Source of the DNA: Gordius sp. MW1
Taxonomy: Eukaryota > Nematomorpha > Gordioida > Gordea > Gordiidae
Length of the DNA: 64,000 nucleotides
Reading direction: 5' to 3'
NCBI GenBank assembly: GCA_964036665.1
Contig: OZ038531.1
Location: forward strand, 16,988,168-17,052,167
A program made the translations under genes and the position numbers. This document shows positions 51,201 to 64,000 of this stretch, piece by piece. Below the pieces are notes generated by a model. It was not told the origin of the DNA and did no database searches. It was given only the letters and a program-made list of their open reading frames with translations. Position 1 is the stretch's first letter. Every line of letters begins with the position of its first letter.

Positions 51201-54200
51201 TTGATAATATGAATTTTTGACCATCCGCTGGCTACTGACCAATGAATAAAATGACCATTGGCCAAATAAAGCAAAATTTTTAATTGCTATATGCAATTTA
51301 TGGTATTTTTTCTTCTTTGAATAGGTTAACATTGATAATCACCCTATGCCCTTTCCTACAAGGGCCTAAGCCTCTACTGATATGGGTCTCTGTGCCCCTT
51401 ACCAAAGCCTATGCCTTTACTGATATGGGTCCCTGTGCCCCTTACCAAACCCTATGCCTTTACAATGTGGGTTCGAATCCCGGAGAGGGCAAAATTTTTC
51501 TTTATTTTTTAAATTAAATTAATATATTGTTCTTGTTAATACCATTGATAATGTGACCTTTTGGCCGTCCGCTGGCTACTGACTAATGAAAAAAATGACC
51601 ATTGGCCAAAGTATAAATCGAAATTTTTTTTTCGTTTTTGAATTGGTTAACATTGATAATTACCCTTTGCCCTCCCCTACAAGGGTCTATGTTTCATTAT
51701 CTATATTTTGTCACGCTCTTCGGTGTCTTGCACCGAATGTCTTGTCACGCATCGAATGTCTTCTCACGCTGTTTACTTTTAATTTTAATTAATTTAACTA
51801 GTTTGTGGATTCGAATCCAGGAGTTTTTTTTGACTCTTATGATTGTTCTTGTTACTACCATTGATAATAAGACTTTTTGGCCGTCCGCTGGCTGCTGACC
51901 AATGGAAAAAAATGACCATTGGCCAAAATGTGTATCGAAATTATTTTTTTGGTCTTTTTGACTATTATGATTGTTCCTTAATATTCCAGAAATTAATATT
52001 ACACTTAGGGCCCGTTTTAATATAGGATTGAACTTCAAGGCGCCATATTTTTGTTTGTCTAAATATGCGATATACATGTCGTGGAATCAACAATTTTAGT
52101 TTAGTTATATGAATATGCAAGCGTAGCGTAATTAAAGGATAAATATTGATTTTATGAGCAAAAACACAAAAGAAGAAAAATGACGTGACGCTCGTATTAA
52201 AACGCAGCTATGTTTTAACATGCATTCGCTTTTTTAATCTAGATTCAAAATCGCGTATTAAGACGCACCCTTAGAAATGTGTATGGGCGTAACTATAAAC
52301 ACGTGGTTATCTAAGCACGCTATATTTAATGCTTAACATTCATTCCAATCTATAATAACCTTCAAAAAATCTTGTCCATTTTTGTTAAACAAATTCAAGG
52401 TATAATATTAACAATGTTATATAGAACAAAGCACAACACTCGAAGTCACCAATAAAGAAAATTGCTTAATAATATTAGTACAAATCAAGGTGTGGATATA
52501 ATCAAACCCTTAAAGTTATCTACCTTTTAATTGCTTGGGATATCTTAATAATTAATCTTTGTAAAATAGCAATAAATATTGCCGATAATTATAAATGTAT
52601 GGGCCTAGCTTAACGAGCCGATCATGGTAAGGGGCCGGGCCTGAAGTGCAGGAAAACAATTATAAACGAGCCCAGACGGGCTTGAAAGTTTTCTAAACGG
52701 GTATGGACGGGCCTTAAATGCACAAAAAGTTACGAGCTCGGGCGAGCTTGAAAGGTTTTGAGGCGGGCCGCCTTTCTATAAAGGGCCCGCTGCAGATCTT
52801 TAACCGACTACAAGTGCCACTAATAAAAGAAATTTTTTACCTGAAGGTCGCCTTTTAGAAGGAAGATGAACTCGTCTGGCCTCTAAAAGTATTGAGAATT
52901 TAATATTTTATTTAATGTTTTAACAAATATATGCTGACATTTGGTTAAAAAAAGCTACAATCAAAAATGAAAATCAAAATGAATTTTTTTTAAGGACTGG
53001 ACCAGGCTCGTGCCAATGTTTTATATTTTGACGGGCCCGGGCTAGGACCGGTCTTGTAAATTTTTATAACGAGTGAGCCCATTGATCTAAAGGGCTTGTT
53101 GCAGGTCTCTAGTATCTACTTTTATAGCAGCCCTATAACTAATTAGTAATTACACATATAGCCCTTATGGTTTCTATCGCCTTTTACCTATAAGAGGAAG
53201 AGGCAAATGTTGTTGCACATGATCGTAGCATCAATAGCATATGCGTAATACCTCTTATAAATCAAAATAATAGCTATAGAGATAAAAAAAATTCGTTAGA
53301 GATTAAAATATGTATAGTAAATTTCTCTAACAATTCACTTATGATTCTTTATAAAACGTTTTTTAATGTTTTGGGCATATTTGACGCTTAATAAAAAAGC
53401 TAAACACATATTCAGAAACAATTAATGTATGCAAAATAAGAATTTTAATATCTGTTTGCTTTCTATTTCTATGTGATTGGGATTAATTTTAAAGTTCGAT
53501 CAGGTCCTAGTCGCTCGTTTAATTGATAGGTTCATGATGAAATTTTATGTAGTCCGGTATTCATCAATTATTTATCACCTAGGAACTAATTATATAAACA
53601 ACCAAAATAGTCAATGCAATGAAAAAAGTGGTCTCAGGGTCAATAGAATAAATACTTACATAAAAAAAAGTTTCAATCCGATGATGGTTCGCAGATGCAT
53701 CTCATAAAATAGGTAAATGTGAGTTTAAACATGTGAAAATTTTCAAACATCTTCCATCTATTTTTCAATAAGTTTAGAAAATAAATAGAGTCAAGGATGA
53801 ATTATGGAATTTAAATAGAATTTAACTTAGACTTGTACTAAGAATTTCGGGCAATATTGAAGATTTTAATTATATAGGAATTTATTGAGCCAAAAGTACT
53901 TTATGGTCAAGAATTAAGGGCTTTACATTAAAGGAACAATGTGCCATCCGGAGATTAAAATGTCAAAATGGATGTAGGGTAAGCTGCAAAAAACAAAAAT
54001 AAAAAACAAAGATGAACCTTAGGCACAACATCGATGGAAGCAAGCTTTTTGCAAACAAATTAGAAAAGTTTAGTAATGAAGGAAAAAGATGATGTAATTT
54101 AGGAAGGAAATGTGCAGCCTAAGACTAGTGAAATGGGTCCCGGCTGGTTTAAATAAATGACATGATTATAAAGGGTTTTATATGAAAAATGCTCGCCATT

Positions 54201-57200
54201 AATTTTTCAAATTTTATTTTATTATCTATATAATATTTAAATAATTAGAGGAAAACTTTAGATAGATATTTAAAAGTATAAATATGTCTAGATTTCTTTT
54301 CGAGACGGGACCGATATTTTTTACAGCCGAGGCGAGATGAGATTATGGCATACGAGAAGAGATTATGCTTCCGAGACCGACCTAAAACGAGATCGAAACA
54401 TTACTTATGTCGCACAATAAATGAAACAAATGCCAAATTAATGCATATTACACATGGAAACTAGTTAAAAGACTGACGCGCAGTGACAAAAAGCCATGGA
54501 ATTCACACCTTAAGCGAGTGTAAGCTCGTGCCATGTATAAGGCTTATCCAATTCGATTATAATATTATTAGAACCTTAACAACTAGTTTATTATGTTATT
54601 ATTTTATTACCCTTATACTATTTAGACTGACTCTTATCATTTAAATATGGAAATCAAGATATCGCTTGGTGCTCCCCTCTAGATTCATGAAATATTTTGT
54701 AAATTAATATAGTGTTGCTACAAGCGTGCAGCGTAGGCCCCATGTTGTAAACTCAAAAAATGTTGTCACAACTATATGCTCAGCATTTGGTGCCAAAGAC
54801 TTCAGAGGCGGACTGTTTACTTTTTTAGCAACCTTCTAGTATGGTAATATAAAATTAAACTTTCAAGCAGCCGTTCTTTATTTCACAACACTAAATTAGT
54901 AATCTTATATATAAAAATGAAACTATGTATGTGTGTTTGTATGTATGTTTGTGTTTATTGTGTGTATGCCACCACCAAATTTGAAAAACAACCAGACCGA
55001 TTTGGCTCAAAATTTCACAGTTTATTCCCCATACTCCGAAGCATGTTTTAAGATTTGTTCGAGCCAAATCGGTCCAGTAGTTTTTGAGGGGTCACTTTTT
55101 TTGTTTTATACGTTGTTTTCTTAATAATGACGTCATATGACGTATAGTATATGAAGCTTAAATGTTTTATTGCTGCATAAAATTTTTCTTTCATATTAAA
55201 TCAGGTAAGACCCGTTACCATATGAATTAACCAGAGGAATATAAACATTAGATTCTACAAATTTTATGTCATGGTTATGCTATGCGTTTATTTTGTAGAA
55301 GAAACTTAAATTACATTTAAAACTCAGTCACATTTCTTTAAGGCTTATGCTAAACTTTACCATAAATAAATTCCACAGCAATTAATAAGTATTAATATGC
55401 TCTTCCCCAATATCTTATATATAAGAATGAAACTATGTATGTTTGTGTGTATGCCGCCACCAATTTTGGAAAACTACCAGACCGATTTGGCTCAAAATTT
55501 CACACTTTATTCCTGACACTCCGGAGCATGTTTTAAGATTTGTTCGAGCCAATTGGTCCAGTAGTTTTCGAGATATTTGTTTTATTCGTTTAATAAAATG
55601 TCAATCAAACGCAACCTCATGACGTACTGCGTATCTAAATGAAACAATGTGTGTGCATGTGCAGCATGCGTGTAGGTAGTGTTGTGATAAATGTAGTCAT
55701 ATGCTGCGGAAAATGGAAACTTTTTACTATTTAAAACATTAAATTACATGGGCGTACGCGGGGGGGGGGGCTGCCCCCCCACCTAATTTAAAATAAAAAA
55801 AATTTTCAATACAAAAAACCTTAAAAATTAAAAAAAATTATGTTTTGCCCCCCCCCCCATTTAGTCACTGCCCTTTCCTAATTAGCCACTGCCAAAATTT
55901 TGGATAGTCGATGACCTTTTTTTTGCTCTCAGGAAAATTTTTAAATTATTTTTTTTGGTGTCAGGAAATTTTTTTTTTTAATTCCGCCTCACCCTAATTC
56001 AGAACCTGCGTACGCCCATGTTAAATCAAAGTCATTTTTTTGCTTATTTTTTACGTCAATTATTATTATTATAGGACGGTCGTGTCCCCTCCTGCGTGGC
56101 TAAATAAATTAAAGTGGGCCTGGGCCTTGGACCCTCTTTAACTATTTGTTTAAAATTTTTTGCATAATATACACTTACCAATTATATTTGATATATTCTT
56201 TATCTATTAAAATTTATCTATAAGATGATATGTATTCTGTTAATATACCCGGGTAAATGGCAAAACAACGTTTGCCGGGTTCATCTAGTTATTAATAAAG
56301 TGAAAGTTAAAGCCATATAGCACGTGGGCGCTAATTTTAAATAATACATTAAATAGTGTTGTAAAATTGTTTACTTGCTTCAACTCCAGAAGCAAGCACG
56401 TTCACTGAGTTGTATAATAAGCGCGTATAGCACAATTTGTGCATTCTACTCGGTACAGGAGGCAGTATAATAGGATATAAAAATACTCGAGAGGCGGAGT
56501 TGAAACAGCCTAAATTGTTCAATACCCCCCTCCCCCCCCCCCCTTTGCCCCAGGGGAAGAGGGGGCAAAGTTCTTTATTTATGATACACCATGAGGAGAT
56601 TTTTAGGGTTACTAACTTCGTAGGATTTGCTTCAATTAATTATGCTATCTGCTCGGGTTCTCTTCGAGCAATCTGCTTATTGTTTGAACAGATATTGCTG
56701 CTTTGACTCCGCCTCGCGAACATTTTTATATGTTACCATACTGCCTCGTGCACCGAGTAACACGCCCAGATTATGCTACATGCGCTTATCAACCGTGTGC
56801 GTGGTCGAACAAAGTACTTAGTGACCAGTGCTCACGCGAGCATTTTAATTACAAATTGCACGAACTTGAAAAATCAAATTTAAATATTTTGTCAACGTCA
56901 TTCGTTGTCATGTTAAAAACATGATATACAGTTTAGAATCAGGGTTAAAGATATGACTTTCTTCCCACCTAGCATAACACACTGCAGATCATACGGTTAT
57001 ATATAAACTCGTTATAATATAAAATTATATAATAATTTAACCCTAAACGGGGTGGTATCTAATTAGCAATCTTCTTTTCAGATGTTAATCCAATTTATAA
57101 AAAGTGAATAATCATCTAACATGTTTTATTGTATAGACTATGAAATAAATCATTAGTCATAAGATAATAAATTTATTCCCATTAATGAAAAGTCACCAAA

Positions 57201-60200
57201 TATTTTTTTAAATAGTGATATCTACTTTAAGTAAAGCAGAAAATAATATTACTTCTCAAGTTCCTAAGGCTTGGCAGAGGAACGGCTATAATATTTAGTT
57301 CCTGGATTTTAAAAGATATGAGAAAAGCAATTATTTTATTTGGTAACAAATAAATTGACAAATATTTTCAAAAAAGCAACATTAATAAAAACCATTTTTT
57401 TGTTTTAAAGCTTTTATTTAGTTTTTAGTTTATTTCGTTGATTTATATAAAAATATAGGTTTTTTAATTTGAATGATATGATAATAGAAACTAATTATGA
57501 TCCTCTTAAATTATATCTAGCTGGCCATGAAGAACTGTTATGATTTGCCAGAACGCTGGAAATGTGCTCATACGTTTTTAATCTGATTGCGACAAAAGAC
57601 TAGACAAATACAAAAATACATTTTATTTTTTAATAATCAACAATTAAGGAATAAACAAAGCCTGTTGGCCCAAGCCTATGAGCTAGTTAAAAACACATTA
57701 TCCATCATATTGTGTGTCATACAATTATTGATAAAAATCATCGGCTAATTCTTTAAAACTCTTGATTTAGGACATTTTATAGGTTTTATGTGAATTGAAA
57801 TTGAAAAAGTTTACCCATGGGCTTAATTATGATTTGTAAGGGGTTATATGTTAATTATAGTTTAAGGAGGTGCAAAATTTCGGAAAATTGTTATTTTGCT
57901 TGATATATAAAAATTTTAGTTTATGAGTTTACTCGTTAAGAAGGCATTATCCAGGTTTTCTAGAGGGAAAAAATTTATGTATATGGCTTACTAGCCACTG
58001 GTTTTTAAAATTTATGAATTTGATTGTAATAATAAACTTTTAGTGGTGAGAATCGTTTAGGCAGCTTTATTAAAAAGTCTCTAGACCAAATAAAATATTC
58101 TCACAAGTTTTATAAATTTGTTGATTTTTATGATAAAGAAAATTTCATTGCCATTCTTTCATTTAATCTTTAAGGCTGCCTGTGGCGGACGCTCTTTCGC
58201 GAACAGAGATAGACTCCATACAACATACAAATACCACAATAACGGGAAGGATAGCTATGTCACAAAAGCGGGAACAATACACAACTGAAGAGCTCGGATC
58301 CCTTAAATTGGAGCAATGTTTTCCAGGTACGAGTTTAGCCCTTACCTGCGATACATCCACCACATTTCCGAGACCCTTAGTACCCAAGAGCCTACGACGC
58401 AAAGTTTTTGAGCACCCCCATGGTCTGTCGCATCCAGCCTCCCGGCCAACAATAAAACTGATTTCCAAACGTTTCGTCTGGCCGGGAATGAATGAAGAGG
58501 TACAAGATTGGACGAAAAAGTGCGTTCCATGCCAAAAATGCAAGGTTAATAGACTCACCATCACAGTCCCAGCCACTTTCGCGGAACCGAACGCAAGATT
58601 CAGTCATGTTCACGTGAACCTCGTGAGCCCATTACCGCCTTCTAATGGACACATTTACATTTTCCCCGCAGTCGATCGTTTACCCAGTGGCCCGTGCAAT
58701 CTTAATCAAGGATGCATCTGCTGAAACTGTAGCCCGAACATTTTTGACGCATTGGATAGCTAATTACGGAGTACTCACTACATTAACCACAGACCGAGGG
58801 ACCCAATTCCAATCTGCCCTATTTAAACACTTATCTGTTTTATTGGGTTACCATAGAGAACTACACGGGTGACCCGAGACCCGACCCGGACCCGACCTCG
58901 GACTCTGAAGTGCTAGCATTCTCATTACTAATTCAAACTACATAAATTACTCCTGTTTTTAATTTGACTATTAAAAGGTAAAGTATTTTAATAAAGTTAT
59001 ATTTTAAATTTTTTTAGTGTTAACCGTGAAGTTTTAGCTAATCCTCATCGTTAATTAAAATTTCATTTAATACATATTCAAAAGTCAACTTAAAAGTAAG
59101 TTATAATTTTATAAATGTTTCATGTGCAATTTTTTTTTATAATAACTTATAATTATTTTTAAGTTTCATATCAAATGAATTTATCTTAAATTGCACTTCA
59201 AACTTAAAATATTTGAACAGTCACTATAAATTTCATCATATTTACTATATTGATTCTAATCAGCTATATAATATTGGTTTCATAATAGCAATAAACAAAT
59301 GTTAAATAGTTGTCTCAAGTCTATAACATATGAGCAGTTTACTTAATATTAAGAAACTAAATATAGATAAATAAATATGAGTTTTTTTTCACCATCCCCT
59401 TTAAAGAATACAAATCATCATGGCTTTTATTAGCCGATATAATTTTACACACAGCAATTTTCGCGCTCGAAAGTAATTTTTTTATAATTTTTCGGGTCGG
59501 GTCGGGTTCGGGTTGAAAATTTTAAAATGCTTTCGGGTCGGGTCGGGTTCGGGTAGAAAATTTCAAAATGATTTCGGGTCGGGTCGGGTTCGAGTTGAAT
59601 AAAGTGACTTTGCAGTTCACTAGGACCATCATATAACCACTACAGCTTACCATCCACAAGCCAATGGTATGGTAGAGCGATTTCATCGACAGCTAAAAAG
59701 TTCGATTACCGCAAAAGGAGACACTACTAAGTGGTCTGATCGAATTCCCCTTGTACTCCTAGGTATCCGAAGCACCGTCAAGGAAGACTTATCCTGTTCG
59801 AGCGCTGAGCTGGTATACGGCACCTCTTTGAGACTGCCAGGAGATTTTTAGCAACCTTCAAAGCGCGACATAAATGCCGCTGATTACATCCAACGACTTC
59901 GGGAGCAGTTTGATCACGTTTGTTTCACACCCACCAGACCATCAAATATCAAACAACAGATTACCAACAATTTGGTTACAGCCACTCACGTATTTGTAAG
60001 AATTGACAGGCTTCGGAAAGCTTAAGTCCCTCCGTACGAAGGCCCTTACAAGGTAATCGAAAGGCATTCTAAATATTTTGTCATAGACCACAATGGAAAA
60101 AAGACACCGTTTCAATTGATCGCTTAAAGCCAGCCTTCCTTGAACCGAGATCCGATGAACGGATTTCCCCAAATCCATGTCCCTCCCCTCCAAGCCAACC

Positions 60201-63200
60201 TACGTTTAGCAAACCTACCACACAACCCGCTGTTTTCACTCCTCCCAAAGCAAAATCTAACTTAGTGTTATTTGGAATAGAAATGGACTATGATTATACA
60301 TTATAAAACGCCTAAAAGTTTTTTTCCATTGCTAAATCCGTCTTTTAAGTTCTTAAGTCAAATTGTCATCTTGACCCTTTTTTATTTGTTTTATATAAAA
60401 TACAATCATAATACATTTGCATTTTCTACATTTTTTTATAAAAAAACAAGCTTTTTATTGATTTGAGTTAGCATACACTAATTAGAAGTGAAAACGTCAT
60501 AGTTAATCTATGGGCTATAACTAGCCCCGGGCATTTTAGAAATTTTTTGGATTTTTGTTTTTTTTTAAACTTAATCTGTGAGAAAACTATTATTTATTTC
60601 CCTCCAAATTTTCTTCGTATAGTAAAAATAGACCTTAAAAGTATATTCCAACAAAAAAATTGGAAAAATAATTTTCAGTTTTTTTCAGAACGCGATTTAA
60701 TTTTTTATGGCTAAAGTGGCCCCGGTCTCCCCTAATGAATGATACGGTAAAACTGCTGGTGATACAACGCGTGGCACAAGGAATATAGAAGTTACATCAT
60801 ATCTTGTCAACTCGTATTTTATATCCTACAAATAGTCCCTTTCGTAGACGTGGAGCGTTACATAAAATTGCAAAACTTCTTGGGCCAATAGACATGACGG
60901 CCAGATTTGGTGGTAATTAGTGTAGGATTGATTTTGGTTGGTGGAGAAAAAGAATAAACAAAATTTTTTGTTTTTTTAAATCTTGTCATTTGTAAAACAC
61001 AGTGAAAAATGGCTAGCAATAGCACCTCTCCGACTAGCCCCGACCCCTATTTTAATAAACAATTAATAAAATCTAAGATGTTATATTGCATATAAAAATT
61101 TAATTATTAGACGGTTTTTGTATAAAAAATCTCCCTTTATAAGATAAAAGTTAAATTAATCCAAAATATTCAGCCAAAAAAATTTTATGTGCAAAATAAA
61201 AAATTTTGTAAAGGCTACTAATAGCCCCAAAAAATCGTTTTTTCTCAATAAAAATTTTAAATTTTATTTTTTCTAAACAAATTTTTTTTTACTTATACCT
61301 TATGAATAAATACACATATGGTTTAAATTTTAATTATATATCATTATTATTTTAAAAAATAATTAGAAAGATAATAGTAACCCCGGGCTACGACTAGCCC
61401 CGGTCTCCCCTACTTTCTTTCCGCTCGCTTATTTGAATAACGTGTTTTATCTCTATTCTATTTTCTCATAAGATTATTATGAATTTATATATTTGTTCAT
61501 TCCAATTCTTAATTTCCAATTCTAAAACAAGATTATGAACTCTACGTATTTGTTCAGGATGGGATGTAAGATATGAAGAATAGGAATAAACATTTGGGCG
61601 AATTGAAAGGAAAGATAGAGAGATATATTGGGCCGTAAAAGATAAACTATATTGGGCCGTAAAGGGATAAACCTTGTCCCCCTCCAAAGAGGGGACTCAC
61701 ATTTAATTCTTTCTTTAGGTCCTTTATATATTTTATTTATCTCCAAGAATAAATTTATTATTTTAATATTATCAATGCGATCACACGCGTTTATTAAAAT
61801 TACTGATGCGTGTTCATGTTGCTAAACAATCAAATATGGGGAGAAATAAATAAGTATAAGCGCGTCGGGGGGAGGGGGGTAAAGTAACACACGTATTGAA
61901 ATTAAATAGAAAGTAAAAGTATTACTATGAACTTAAGGTTACAGGAAAAGGGGTTACTCAGTCGTATAAGATATAAGATCCGACAATGTTAAGAAATCTA
62001 ACAATAAATGTTGTAATTAATCGAATGAAATACACTGTTTTACGAGGGGTTGGGGGAAATGGGGAATCCACGTATCAAGGGATACGATAATCTCAACATC
62101 ATTATTTCAACATTACATATCGCAATCATTATCACAATATATTCTCATAGCCCCCATATCGTGAATATTCCATAATTCCATTATATTAATTATAATAAAT
62201 CATTGCTACACGTAATTAATGACTAAATGTGGAAAATATCCCCAACCTGCCCGTCGTAGTATTATAAGAAGATCTAGACATAAACTTTTTGAGGAAAGTT
62301 ACCCAGTGGAAAAAAGTCATCACAGAATATTAATTGCTATGCAATTTATGGGCTCGTTTTTTGGTGTCCGTTGTCCGTCCGTTACCCTTCAAGTTATTGG
62401 CGCCAGCTTTTTGACCTGGAGGTTCGTGTTCAATACCAGGAGAGGACAAATTTTTTATTTTTTTTTAAATTAAATTTATATATTGTTTTTATTAATACCC
62501 TTGATAATATGACTTTTTGACCGTCCGCAGGCTACTGACCAATAAAAAAAATGACCATTGGCCAAATAAATCGAAATTTTTTTTCCGTGTTTGAATTGAG
62601 TATATTAGGTTAACATTAATAATTTTCCTCTGCCCTTTCCTACAAGGGCCTATGCTTCTACTGATATGGGTCCCTGTGCCAAAACCCTATGCCTCTACTA
62701 ATGTGGGTTCGAATCCCGGAGAGTGCAAAATTTTTATTTTTTTTAAATTAAATTAATATATTGTTCTTGTTAATACCCTTGATAATATGACTTTTTAACC
62801 GTGCCCTGGCTACTGACTAATGGAAAAAAATGACCATTGGCCAAATTGTAAATAAAATTTTTTTTTCGTTTTTGAATTGGTATATTAGGTTAACATTGAT
62901 AATTACCCTGTGCCCTCCCCTAGAAGAGCCTATGCCTCTATTGATGTGGGTCCCTGTGCCCCTACAATGAAACAATTACTTTTATGACTTAATAATATCA
63001 ACTTAATAGGTAGCCCTTAGGATTAACATTCATATATTTGCTAAGGTGTTTCCAATATTACGGTTTTAATGTGATGAAATTGATAAAAAAATGTGCCATG
63101 GCGCCACGTAAATCAACCACTTTAAAAAAGCCCTTGTAACATTACTGAGCGTTAGGTTAAAGATAATAAACTATAGTTTAACCCGCTTAAATTATTTAGT

Positions 63201-64000
63201 TTTAAGTTGAAGTTCTTGTTAATACCATTGATAATATGACTTTTTGACCTTCCGCTGTCTACTTACCAATATTTTCGTTTTTGAATTGGTTAGCATTGAT
63301 AATTTATATTTGTTAAATTATATACAATATATTGATTTTCTATTATTGTTTTATTTTATTATATAATAAACATAAAGCACAACTTTATTATTTCATTATC
63401 TATTTAAATAAGATAAAAACTTCTACGTTTTTAATACCAGTATGTAAGTGGTTAGAGCGAACGGCTTGTAAACAGGACGTTAGAGTTCAATCCCGGGAGA
63501 GTACGAATTATTTTTTTAAATTAAAATTTAATATTTATAGTTCTTGTTAATACTATTGATGATATTACTTTTTGACCTTCCGCTGGCTACTTACCAATAT
63601 TTTCGTTTTTGAATTGGTTAACATTGATAATTACCCTCTGCCCTCCCCTACAAGGGCCTATGCCTCTACTTATATGGTTCCCTGTGCCCCTACAAAAGCC
63701 TATGCCTCTATTAATATGGGTTCGAATCCCGGAGAGGGCAAAAAAAAATTTAATTAAATGGAATATTTGTATAAATAATTAACTAATCATTTTGCATTTA
63801 ATACCCCACTATAGGCATTCTCGCCCCTTCCTACCTTTCTCGCCCATAAATTGCATAGCTAATGTGCTACGTTTATTCGGAGTATAGATGAGTTTCCTTC
63901 CCCCTCCCCTTCCCCCCTCCCCCTTCCCACAAGGGCCGAAGGCCCGAGTTTTGGTTATAATGAAGTACTACGTTATAATATCTTGGGCTTTATTTCCACT

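Overview
The window is AT-rich, repeat-dense nuclear DNA of a eukaryote, almost certainly an invertebrate animal. Three things support this: a split APC10/DOC1 gene with GT-AG introns, a seven-helix receptor-like gene, and a mix of Gypsy, RTE-like LINE, Helitron, MULE, hAT and PIF/Harbinger elements like that of arthropods and other invertebrates. The species cannot be named from the sequence. The two APC10 introns are only 37 and 36 nt, which is unusually short for an animal.

Layout. 1-2.7 kb: minus-oriented arrays of a dispersed repeat with tRNA-like parts and a CCAATGG hairpin. 2.7-3.9 kb: foldback elements with G-rich centres. 3.9-7.7 kb: a decayed Helitron with Rep remnants. 9.0-11.8 kb: a minus-strand RTE-like LINE. 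13.5-14.7 kb: a palindromic MITE and then the APC10 gene. 16.3-19.7 kb: two degenerate LINEs, tail to tail. 20.0-22.8 kb: a Gypsy gag scrap and a MULE-like element with about 1-kb inverted arms. 25.2-26.4 kb: a hAT element with a perfect 8-bp TSD. 26.5-28.9 kb: a MITE and a Harbinger-type element. 28.9-37.1 kb: a MULE (FLYWCH type) split by an inverted pair of Gypsy copies between 103-bp direct repeats. 37.7-39.2 kb: a second copy of that MULE with a perfect 9-bp TSD. 39.8-44.5 kb: a structurally complete Gypsy with two LTRs and a GATA TSD. 45.1-48.3 kb: hairpin MITEs and a non-autonomous Helitron carrying a hAT element. 49.6-50.6 kb: a GPCR-like gene with one frame break. 51.0-53.1 kb: tRNA-like repeats, a Harbinger MITE and GC-rich repeats. 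54.9-56.9 kb: a Helitron containing a MITE, then another foldback element. 58.2-60.3 kb: a Gypsy integrase remnant split by a hAT MITE. 60.5-61.4 kb: an unclassified repeat. 62.3-64 kb: plus-oriented copies of the tRNA-like repeat family seen at the left end.

The APC10 homologue is the only gene that looks intact and host-encoded; the receptor may be a second host gene or a young pseudogene. Nearly everything else is mobile DNA, mostly inactivated by stops and frameshifts. Several nestings give relative insertion order: hAT in Helitron, hAT in Gypsy, MITE in Helitron, Gypsy pair in MULE. No bacterial-type operon, CRISPR array or canonical intact tRNA or rRNA gene was seen.
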